Shown here piece by piece: positions 5,864 through 13,100 of a stretch of DNA of 14,043 bases (positions are counted from its first letter, which is position 1; every line of letters starts with the position of its first letter). The translations under genes and the position numbers were made by a program. The notes beneath the pieces are model-generated. The model was not told the origin of the DNA, made no database searches, and saw only the letters and a program-made list of their open reading frames with translations. Source of the DNA: Chloroflexota bacterium (GTDB lineage Bacteria; Chloroflexota; Dehalococcoidia; UBA1151; TMED-70); contig PBLU01000014.1 of NCBI GenBank assembly GCA_002721875.1, positions 1 to 14,043 on the forward strand, given 5' to 3'.

Positions 5864-6474
5864 TATGCAACATCTCCAACTGTTGCACCGTATAAAGTAC
5901 TAGCTGTTTTCCATAGTTCTATAACTGTATAACCACTTGTAGCTAGAGTAGGTGCTGAACCACCAACCCAAGTTATTGTTGGGAAAGTTAAGGTATAACT
6001 TCCAGCTGAAACCATTAACATCACTGATTGTCCAGCAGACAAACTTTCTGTTGCTGTTCTATTAGCTCCTAATGTCCATTGCTGAATCATTCCATTGTCA
6101 GGATCTAAATCAACACTTGCTCCATCTGTAATGGTGTAAACAGTTTCATTTATTGCATCTTCAAAAGTAACTGAGCCTGTTAATGTACCACCTGTAAGTG
6201 GTAATTTTGTTGCGTCTGTTGTACCTGTTAAAGCGGAACCATCAATAGCTGGTAAAGGATTAGGTACGCTAGCATTTGGAATAGTGCCTGTTAAATTTGC
6301 TGCATTATATGTACTAGGTGCTGGTACATTTGTTAAGTTTGCTCCATCCCCTGTAAAGGATGTAGCTGTTACTCCAGCATCGAAAGTAACATTATTATTA
6401 GCATTAAGTGCTATCGCAGGGTTTGTGTTTGAGCTTGCTGTATGCTCAATTTCCTGCACTCTTATTTTTGACAT
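5863..6474 (-). CDS. Short tail fibre protein B, 203 residues
   Basis: The N-terminus MSKIRVQEIEHTASSNTN and the segment ATSFTGDGANLTNVPAPSTY (about 37-56) are standard for marine phage fibre proteins. The middle contains the repeated type 'AxLTGxIP..LPAIDGSALTG' (58-84). The C-terminal domain (about 104-203), with YTITDGASVDLDPDNGMIQQ, WTLGANRTATESLSAGQSV, and SGYTVIELWKTASTLYGATV, is a compact beta domain I know from many marine phage structural proteins. Residues 37-83 are close to the same region of the 276-residue fibre at 6764-7594, and the DNA shares an ungapped block. It is followed by a TAATG-coupled LamG-like adhesin and then a chaperone-like gene. It probably serves as a connector linking the adhesin to the virion. 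Confidence 0.85.
   Translation of the reverse strand: MSKIRVQEIEHTASSNTNPAIALNANNNVTFDAGVTATSFTGDGANLTNVPAPSTYNAANLTGTIPNASVPNPLPAIDGSALTGTTDATKLPLTGGTLTGSVTFEDAINETVYTITDGASVDLDPDNGMIQQWTLGANRTATESLSAGQSVMLMVSAGSYTLTFPTITWVGGSAPTLATSGYTVIELWKTASTLYGATVGDVA
6227..6365 (-). repeat. Dispersed repeat, copy in fibre B gene
   Basis: This stretch aligns without gaps to 7356-7494 at a constant offset of 1,129 bases, about 85% identical by eye. It codes for the shared part from SFTGDGANLTNVPAPS to AIDGSALT of the two short fibres. Confidence 0.85.
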
Positions 6475-6479
6475 ATTAT

Positions 6480-6764
6480 TTAATTAGGTTTTGTTGGATA
6501 AGTAATATTATCTACATCAGTTTGTGTGGCTGGTAAATCTCTTAATTCTTGACGATAGGTTTTCCATTCATCACTTAATGCAACTCCTGTATCAGATGCT
6601 TTTGTAACTACCCAATCTGTGTCTAACAATAAACGATTTCTTTTATTCCTTACCTGTAACCATTTAATTTCGGTTTCTGATGGTGCAGCAGCTTTTCTAG
6701 TTTCTAAATCTTTTAATTCATCAGATGTAAGTGGTACAACGACTCCGTTTACTAACTTATTCAT
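6480..6764 (-). CDS. Tail chaperone-like protein, 94 residues, paralogue of the 4501-4941 gene
   Basis: Nearly the whole protein is the chaperone-type domain: WLQVRNKRNRLLLDTDWVV (about 35-53), LSDEWKTYRQELRDLPATQ (63-81) and the ending NITYPTKPN. The N-terminus MNKLVNGVVVPLTSDELKDL is common in such fibre-adjacent proteins. Compared with its paralogue it lacks the ~80-residue leading part. It starts at a TAATG overlap with the fibre upstream and has the strongest Shine-Dalgarno in the window. That fits a chaperone made in quantity alongside its fibre. I infer it acts on the 276-residue fibre; the family name 'tail assembly chaperone' was given from long-tailed phages and the tape-measure role should not be assumed here. 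Confidence 0.82.
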   Translation of the reverse strand: MNKLVNGVVVPLTSDELKDLETRKAAAPSETEIKWLQVRNKRNRLLLDTDWVVTKASDTGVALSDEWKTYRQELRDLPATQTDVDNITYPTKPN

Positions 6765-7594
6765 TATGCCTCCTTATATTTGTAAAGTAAAATTTTTGTA
6801 TCAGTTGTAAAACTCCATCCTTGTGGACTAAACAGTCTAAATCCATTGGCTTTAGCGTGTGTAGCAGTTTGATTAGGGTCATTATTTGTATTATTTGTGT
6901 AGTTTTCCTTACCACCCCAAAAAGATACAAATCCATAAACTGTATTAGGATTTATAAATTTTGCTAATACATAAGGTCGAGAACCTGTATAAAAATCAAT
7001 TGAACCTCCATGTTTAGATGAATGGTAGCCATCCATATCAAATGTCCAATAACTGGCACTATGCTGATTTCCTGAACTATTGCTTTCATTAACAAAATTT
7101 CCAAAAAAATTACTATAATCAGTCATTGTTGTAGCATTATCTAAAAATACTTTCATACCCATAACAGTATTGCTGTTAAAATTAGCTTCTGGAATTATTA
7201 TTTTGTAGAGAGTATCATATTCAAGCCCTGTTTTATCTATTTCAGTTACAGTGCTAGGTGGTTCTATTTTTTGTACAAACTCAAACGCACCACCACCTGC
7301 ATTAGTCAAGAGGTTGGCTGGTATAGCACCAGTTAAGTTTGCTGATGTTAAAGAAGTTAAAGCTGAACCGTCAATAGCTGGTAAAGGGTTAGGTAAACTA
7401 GCATTTGGAATAGTGCCTGTAAGATTTGCTGCATCAAATGTACTTGGTGCTGGAACGTTAGTTAAGTTTGCCCCAGATCCTGTAAAAGTTGTAGCATTGC
7501 AATCACCATTTATAGTTGCACCAGTACTTGTAAGACCTATAGTTGAAGTTGCGTGTTGTGTAGATTGTATAGTATCTACTTTTATTTTTGACAT
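6764..7594 (-). CDS. Tail fibre protein A, 276 residues
   Basis: The first ~100 residues resemble those of the 203-residue fibre: MSKIKVDTIQSTQHAT, then ATTFTGSGANLTNVPAPSTF (about 34-53), TIPNASLPNPLPAIDGSALT (63-82), and a further SANLTGAIPANLL repeat. The C-terminal ~170 residues are different and beta-rich, with YKIIIPEANFNSNTVMGMKV, then SASYWTFDMDGYHSSKHGG, YVLAKFINPNTVYGFVSFWG and a final GFRLFSPQGWSFTTDTKILL. That layout resembles small beta-sandwich domains of marine phage fibres, but I cannot name the fold. It starts 12 bases after the main fibre gene and is joined to the chaperone-like gene by TAATG. Shared N-terminus with a different C-terminus is the usual sign of host-range module exchange: a common docking part with an exchangeable tip. 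Confidence 0.84.
   Translation of the reverse strand: MSKIKVDTIQSTQHATSTIGLTSTGATINGDCNATTFTGSGANLTNVPAPSTFDAANLTGTIPNASLPNPLPAIDGSALTSLTSANLTGAIPANLLTNAGGGAFEFVQKIEPPSTVTEIDKTGLEYDTLYKIIIPEANFNSNTVMGMKVFLDNATTMTDYSNFFGNFVNESNSSGNQHSASYWTFDMDGYHSSKHGGSIDFYTGSRPYVLAKFINPNTVYGFVSFWGGKENYTNNTNNDPNQTATHAKANGFRLFSPQGWSFTTDTKILLYKYKEA
6769..6775 (-). promoter_or_regulatory. Strong Shine-Dalgarno before the 94-residue chaperone-like gene
   Basis: Minus-strand AAGGAGG lies four bases before ATG 6764-6762 (AAGGAGGCATAATG). It is the only full-strength site I found among the starts in this window, and it works across a TAATG stop-start junction. Confidence 0.7.
7356..7494 (-). repeat. Dispersed repeat, copy in fibre A gene
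   Basis: Partner of 6227-6365. The longest exact stretches are around gcatttggaatagtgcctgt and caatagctggtaaagg on the plus strand. The rest of the two genes, especially downstream, is not alike. Confidence 0.85.
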
Positions 7595-7606
7595 AATTTT
7601 AAATTG

Positions 7607-10138
7607 TTAAACAAAAGCCATAGTTGAACCAGCAACTATAGTTACGGTGACTCCAGATGCAACTGTTAATGGAGAAGCAGATACATAGTTTTTATTTGTT
7701 GTAGTTGTAAAATTATTATTTACTTCATTTTCTGCTTCAACAAATAATTGCTCGTTTCCACCTCCTACTAAACCAGAACTTTGATCGACCCATGCATAGT
7801 CTGTTCCATTCCAAGACATAACTTGGTTAGAATTAGCAGTGCTTTGATTTAAATGTGTATTAACGTCAGAGTCTGTATATCCTGCATTATCTACCCACGC
7901 ATAATCCGAACCATTCCAACTAAGTACATAACCTGCTGTAGGATTACTTTGATTTAAATGTGTATCAACACTGTTATCACTATAAAGTTGGTTTTGTGCT
8001 GTAACACCACCTTGCCAAGAAGAACCGTTATAAATTTTTAACTCGTTAGCAGTAGTGTTAAAGAATAAATCTCCTGTATCTAGATTAGTAGTTGGGTTAG
8101 TAGCACCTGAACTATATCTAGCTGCAAAGTCATTAACAGTACCAATATTACTTGCAACTGTATTTACGTTTGTTATCGAATTACCAACATTATTTACGTT
8201 GGTTATATTACCAGCAGTAGTATTTACGTTTGATATGCTTCCAGCAACTATTCCTATATTGTCATCAATAACTGATATGGAATTACCCATACTATTACCG
8301 TGTTGAGTACAGTAATATATCAGCGAGTTTGGTGCAGTTGATGGTACAGCAAAAATTACTGAAGATCCAGCTTGACCTGCTGTTCCATTTACTGTTACAC
8401 CTGTGGTATATGAAGCATTACTACTATCTCTAAATGCTAGTGGATGGTTATTGTTAGTACTATCAGATTGGTCAAATGTGTATGTATACCCTCTAGTTAA
8501 AGTTAAAGGAGGGTTAGCTGCACCATTTATATAAAAAACACCACCAGATACAGTTACAGTATATGTCTGTGCAGTCCCTAAAGAATTAGCTACAGCATTT
8601 ATATTTACAAGGTTTGAACTAACAGTGTTTACGTTAGCAATGTCATTTGCAACAGCATTTACGTTGGCAATATCACTTGCTGTTGTACTTATATCAGAAG
8701 CGTTAGTATTAGCTGTATTTATAGCTGATATGTTGCTTGCTACAGTTGTAACTTCTGTTGCCTTCGGTACTAATCTATGAAAGCTATATGTATGTAATGT
8801 GGTAGTTGTTTCTACTAGAAATCCAAAGTCTTGAGGTATAGCACTTGTTACTCCTGTAATTGTAACTGTATTACCAGTTCCAGCACCATTAGTAATAGTT
8901 ACTGTAGTTCCGCTTGGAGTTAAAGTAGTTGATGCTGTTTTAACAGAGACAATAGTGCCAGTACCGTTGTTTGCATCTGGGTTTGCTGTAGGAAAACTTG
9001 TTTCGTTTGCTATCGGTACAAAACCACCGACATCATCAATTAAATCAATAATCCTGTCATTAATAGCTGCTGTTGTAGCAATAGTTGTATCGTTGTCTGG
9101 AAATGCATCACCATCTTTAATAGTGTCTCCAGAAGATATATTGAAATATCTAGCATCCGCAGCCGATTGAGTAAAGTATCTACTATCAAGAACACCATCA
9201 GTTGCTAGTTCTGTTTCTGTGTAGTATCTACCATCAAGAGAACCACCTGATGTAAGCTCTGTTTCTGTAAAATACCTTGTATCAAGTTGTCCAGCATTAA
9301 GCTCAGTTTCTGTGTAGTATCTATTATCTAACTGACCTGCATCTAATTCTGTTTCTGTGTAATATTTACTATCAAGTACACCACCAGAGGTAAGTTCAGT
9401 TTCTGTATAATATCTATTATCTAATTGTCCAGAATCTAATTCAGTTTCTGTATAGTATCTACCATCAAATGTACCAGTTGGTATATTATTAGCATCTACT
9501 GAAATATCACTAGGAAGTGTACCACTACCTAATTTATCTAAAGTTACAGAATCATTAGCTAATTTAGAACCTTGTATATTTGCACTTGCGTTTATATCAG
9601 CATCAAGAATAGAACCATCTACTATTTTTTCTGATGTAACAAAATTAGATGTTATAGCACCTCCATTAAACAGTGCTCCTTCTATTTCTAATGCTTTGTT
9701 TCTAGCATCTTGTGCTGTAAAATTAGATTCAGTAGATGAATTGTTAAGGTCAGTAGCTCTAATTGTACTGCCACTAGCAAATGTAGTATATGTACCGTCT
9801 GCATCTCTTGTTCTACGTTCACAAAAAACTACTGCACCTTGCGGTAGTGCAGAGTTAAATGTAATGGTGTTGTTATCGCTGGAAAGTTGGTAGTTATATA
9901 AAGTTGTACCCGCAGATACTGCAGGAAAGTATAATCCATCTGTGTTGTTCACCTGTGGGTGAGTAGATTGTGCAGTACTACCAGTAGACTGGCGTAGCTG
10001 TAGCACTCTAGTACCACCCGATAATGTGACATAAACATCTAAATCATCTTGGTTATTCAGTTGTATGCTGACTGGCGTAAATGCAGTTGTAGTTGCATTA
10101 GACGTAGCAGCGAAAGTTTTTTTAGTTGTAACTGCCAT
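7607..10138 (-). CDS. Main tail fibre (T7 gp17-like N-terminus) with cupredoxin-like insert
   Basis: Residues 1 to about 155 form a T7 tail-fibre docking domain (start MAVTTKKTFAATSNATTTAF, later GAVVFCERRTRDADGTY and ALEIEGALFNGG). Residues ~226-332 are seven repeats of type RYYTETELxxGxLD. Residues ~466-520 and 631-672 are runs of ANVNAVANDI-type repeats, as in trimeric fibre shafts. Between them, ~524-625, lies a cupredoxin-like domain: H565 (NNNHPLAF), then YYCTQHGNSMGN with C610, H613 and M617. Two copies of a WNGxDYAWVD module follow (723-785). The end, SPLTVASGVTVTIVAGSTMA, is a common marine fibre C-terminus. It directly follows the internal core gene, as gp17 follows gp16 in T7. There is no clear Shine-Dalgarno. 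The protein should form the side fibres that attach to the tail and touch the host. Confidence 0.93.
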   Translation of the reverse strand: MAVTTKKTFAATSNATTTAFTPVSIQLNNQDDLDVYVTLSGGTRVLQLRQSTGSTAQSTHPQVNNTDGLYFPAVSAGTTLYNYQLSSDNNTITFNSALPQGAVVFCERRTRDADGTYTTFASGSTIRATDLNNSSTESNFTAQDARNKALEIEGALFNGGAITSNFVTSEKIVDGSILDADINASANIQGSKLANDSVTLDKLGSGTLPSDISVDANNIPTGTFDGRYYTETELDSGQLDNRYYTETELTSGGVLDSKYYTETELDAGQLDNRYYTETELNAGQLDTRYFTETELTSGGSLDGRYYTETELATDGVLDSRYFTQSAADARYFNISSGDTIKDGDAFPDNDTTIATTAAINDRIIDLIDDVGGFVPIANETSFPTANPDANNGTGTIVSVKTASTTLTPSGTTVTITNGAGTGNTVTITGVTSAIPQDFGFLVETTTTLHTYSFHRLVPKATEVTTVASNISAINTANTNASDISTTASDIANVNAVANDIANVNTVSSNLVNINAVANSLGTAQTYTVTVSGGVFYINGAANPPLTLTRGYTYTFDQSDSTNNNHPLAFRDSSNASYTTGVTVNGTAGQAGSSVIFAVPSTAPNSLIYYCTQHGNSMGNSISVIDDNIGIVAGSISNVNTTAGNITNVNNVGNSITNVNTVASNIGTVNDFAARYSSGATNPTTNLDTGDLFFNTTANELKIYNGSSWQGGVTAQNQLYSDNSVDTHLNQSNPTAGYVLSWNGSDYAWVDNAGYTDSDVNTHLNQSTANSNQVMSWNGTDYAWVDQSSGLVGGGNEQLFVEAENEVNNNFTTTTNKNYVSASPLTVASGVTVTIVAGSTMAFV
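7784..7972 (-). repeat. Two tandem HLNQS...WNGxDYAWVD modules near the fibre C-terminus
   Basis: Residues ~723-750 (VDTHLNQSNPTAGYVLSWNG then SDYAWVD) and 757-785 (VNTHLNQSTANSNQVMSWNG then TDYAWVD) are close copies. The module is frequent in marine phage fibres. Confidence 0.88.
8123..8248 (-). repeat. Coding repeats of NVNTVASNI type, second run
   Basis: Residues ~631-672 resume the same repeat (SISNVNTTAGNITNVNNVGN, ITNVNTVASNIGTVND) after the cupredoxin-like domain. The two runs look like a single shaft segment split by the insert. Confidence 0.85.
8579..8743 (-). repeat. Coding repeats of SDIANVNAVAND type, first run
   Basis: Residues ~466-520 of the main fibre repeat a motif of about ten residues, (A/S)(S/N)(D/N)I(A/S)xVNxVA, for example ANVNAVANDI and ANVNTVSSNL. 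This kind of run is typical of phage fibre shafts. It ends where the cupredoxin-like domain begins. Confidence 0.85.
9143..9463 (-). repeat. Coding tandem repeats RYYTETELxxGxLD in the main fibre
   Basis: Six clear copies plus one degenerate copy (RYFTQSAADARYF), alternating between 15 and 16 residues per unit, so 45 or 48 bases. The units differ at wobble positions and in the linker (DSGQLD, TSGGVLD, DAGQLD, NAGQLD, TSGGSLD, ATDGVLD). Such repeats usually build an elongated trimeric shaft. Confidence 0.9.
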
Positions 10139-10158
10139 TGATAATCAATGTTAAAGGT

Positions 10159-13100
10159 TTAATACCCGACTTTTCTCATTTCTTCGATTTCTGCGTTAAT
10201 GTCATCGACTGAGTATCCAGGTTCGTTTTCTAAGTTAGATTTTATTTCTTTCACATTTATTCTAAATTGTAAAGACTTAGGATCTTTAATATTACCAAAT
10301 TTAGTATCTGGGCTTAACATCATGTCCATTGCTCTTTGTTTTGCATCCATCATGACGTTATCTACCATTTGATAAAATATTGCATTTTTATAATCATACC
10401 CACCTACTTCATCTCCAGATATACCAAACCTACCAGACTTAGAAAATAAACCTTTGTCTACTTTTCTGTTGTCAGCTCTGTATTGTGCTAACGATTCTTT
10501 AAATGGTTTGCTTTCAATTACATTAAGTAGTTCCTTACGTAAATGAGGATCCATAGCTAATAGTCTTTGAAACTCAGATTGCTCTGGGCCAGTAAGTTCT
10601 TCTCCTTTATATGATGTCATATTTGCATTAAGATCATATCTAATATCTAGTAAAGCATCAGTAATAGGATCTTGTTTTTCAAAATCTATACCAATAGGAG
10701 ATATAGTTGAGAACAATCTTAAGAAGAAATTATCTGGTAATCTTCTTAGTTTTTTAGCTTCTCTTTTTTCATTAAACACATCATATCGTTGTGGTAAAGC
10801 AGCTCTAAGAACAGAAGTTCTATACATTAACTTTTCGTTTAGACTTTCTAATTCTTTCATACTACCATCTACAAGATCATTTATATCAGCAAATTGACCA
10901 GTAAAAGGTGCAAAAGAACCTAGCACGTTAGCTCCACTAGATGTAATCATATCATTTGGTTTTTCTGCTTGAAATATGTTAGCAAAATCTGTAAGACCTT
11001 GTAATGGGCCATTATCAACTAACAATGTACCAGCAATAAATGATAGTTTTGAAAGAGCATAGCTTACCTCTGATTCTCCAAGTATATCTCCTTCATGAAT
11101 AAGATTAGCAATCACTCTAGCAAACGTAGTCCATATCTCTGCTCCAGAAAAACCTACATATAAATCTTGATCTGTGTATGGTACTTTAAATCTAAAAGAT
11201 AAGGGCTTGATTCCTGCTTGTTGCCACATTTCTCTATCGCCTGGATCTCTTGGATAGTCACCTACAATACGACCAGTTGCTGCTAATCTTGCCATATATG
11301 CTATAACACCAGTACCAAATGCCATCTTACCTTCCATTTCTGCTATTTCACCTGGAAGTGTACGGGAAGTTATACCATATTTTTGTAATTCAACCATATC
11401 ACCTCTTAACATAGCGTGATATTTTTTGTTAGTTACAGCAGCAGCATAACTATGATCCCATGCTATTTTTAGACCATTAATAGCAGGAGTTAAGAATTTA
11501 AAAAAGATTGAAGAACCTGGAATTTGCCCTAAAAGTTTAGTATATGCTTTTTCTATACCTTCTAAATTTCTAGTAAGTGTAGCTTCATCTCCACCTAATC
11601 TAGCTAGTTTATCTGAAACAATTTTATGTTTAATTTTAGTGCCATTTTCTAGAGTTTCTTCTTTATATCTAAATATTTTTGACTCAAATAATTCTTCGTA
11701 CTTATCTCTAAACTTTACAAAATCTTCAACACTTGCACCAGACTCCATAGCTTCATGAAATGACTCTGACGCTAATCGTTGCATACCAATATTATACCTT
11801 GCTGCAGCATCACCAGCTCCCATAGCAAGAGTAGAGTGCCTTACAAAAGGGTTAGTATTAAAGTTTTCTAGGTGTTTAGCTGCTGCATAACCCATGTCAG
11901 TTAGTTTATCATCAGTATACTTATTTTTAAAATATGCTAAATCTTTAAACTGTTCTGTTCTTCTTTCTATGGCATACTTACCAACGTAATCCATATCTTT
12001 CTTTTTAAAACCTAACTTATAGTTACGTAAAAAGACTTTTAAAGTATCACCCATAGATTTAGTAGCATTATCTAATTCAAATAATGCTGATAATGTTTCT
12101 CTTTGTAAAAACTCTGCATCTTTAAAATCTGGATATAATGCTTTATATCCTTTAGAGCTTAGAAAACCTGCATCTATTTGAGATCTAGATATACTTAATG
12201 GATTTAAAAATCCTAATCCTTTCATTATTCCTTTGTAATAAGCAAGAAAACCAGTATTTACTATAGCTTTGACAGGAGTTCTTACTCTACCTAAAAGAGC
12301 ATTAAAAGAAACACCCATAATTTCTTGCATCACCTTAGAGGGCATAGCTTTAAATCTTTGTCCTGCAGCTCCTGTGTACCCTAAAAAATTACCACCGTAA
12401 AGGTATGATCTTAAATAAGTACCTATATCATCTAAAGATAAAACATCACCATCTGTCATAGCAAAGATACGCATTAGATCTTTTATACCTGTTTCATCAC
12501 CTGTTTCTCTTGCAACTTTTTTTAAGGCTTTCATATTTTCTTTCAATATTTCTCCATCCCTAACAGCTTCAGCAAAAGAAGAACCTCGTTTACCTGATTG
12601 TAACGTATCTAATACTTTAATATTACCTTGTTGCATTAGTCCATCAGTACCCCAAGCATACATATACTCTTTGGTTTTAATAAACACTTCTTTCATAAGA
12701 TCAGTCAATTTATCATAGTTTTGATAAACTGTCAGACCATTCGACATTTCCAATGCACCTGTAGATAAATCAGAAATAGTTTTAGCTATAGATTTTAGTA
12801 TAATCATATTAGCATCTTTTTCCAAAGGGCCAATAGTTTCTAAATACCTAGGTTGACCTGTTTCTGGATCTTTACCATATGAGAATGTTCTATACTCATC
12901 ACTACCTTTTTTACCTTTTCTTAAAGCAGTAATACGTTTTTTATATTCATTTAAAATACTCTTAACATCACCTTTGGTAAAGTCAGCTATCTTGTGTAAG
13001 AAAGGTTCAGCTCTGTCTACAGCATATTTAGCAAGTCGTTCATAATCTTCAGACTTATATGTTTTAGACACCTTTTTTGTAAAGTCGTCCATAACTTCTC

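Noticed and set aside
8055..8306. Plus-strand frames inside the fibre, core and terminase genes (for example 8055-8306, 7251-7610, 116-445)
   Set aside because: They mirror well-supported minus-strand genes, show no recognisable protein features or ribosome sites, and arise from the low stop frequency opposite repetitive coding sequence.
9143..9463. Regular repeats as a CRISPR array
   Set aside because: They are in-frame coding repeats with varied codons inside one long fibre gene, without spacers.
10140..10150. Small palindrome TTGATTATCAA between core and fibre genes
   Set aside because: Five-base AT-rich arms are expected by chance here; too short for a terminator and without a U-tract.
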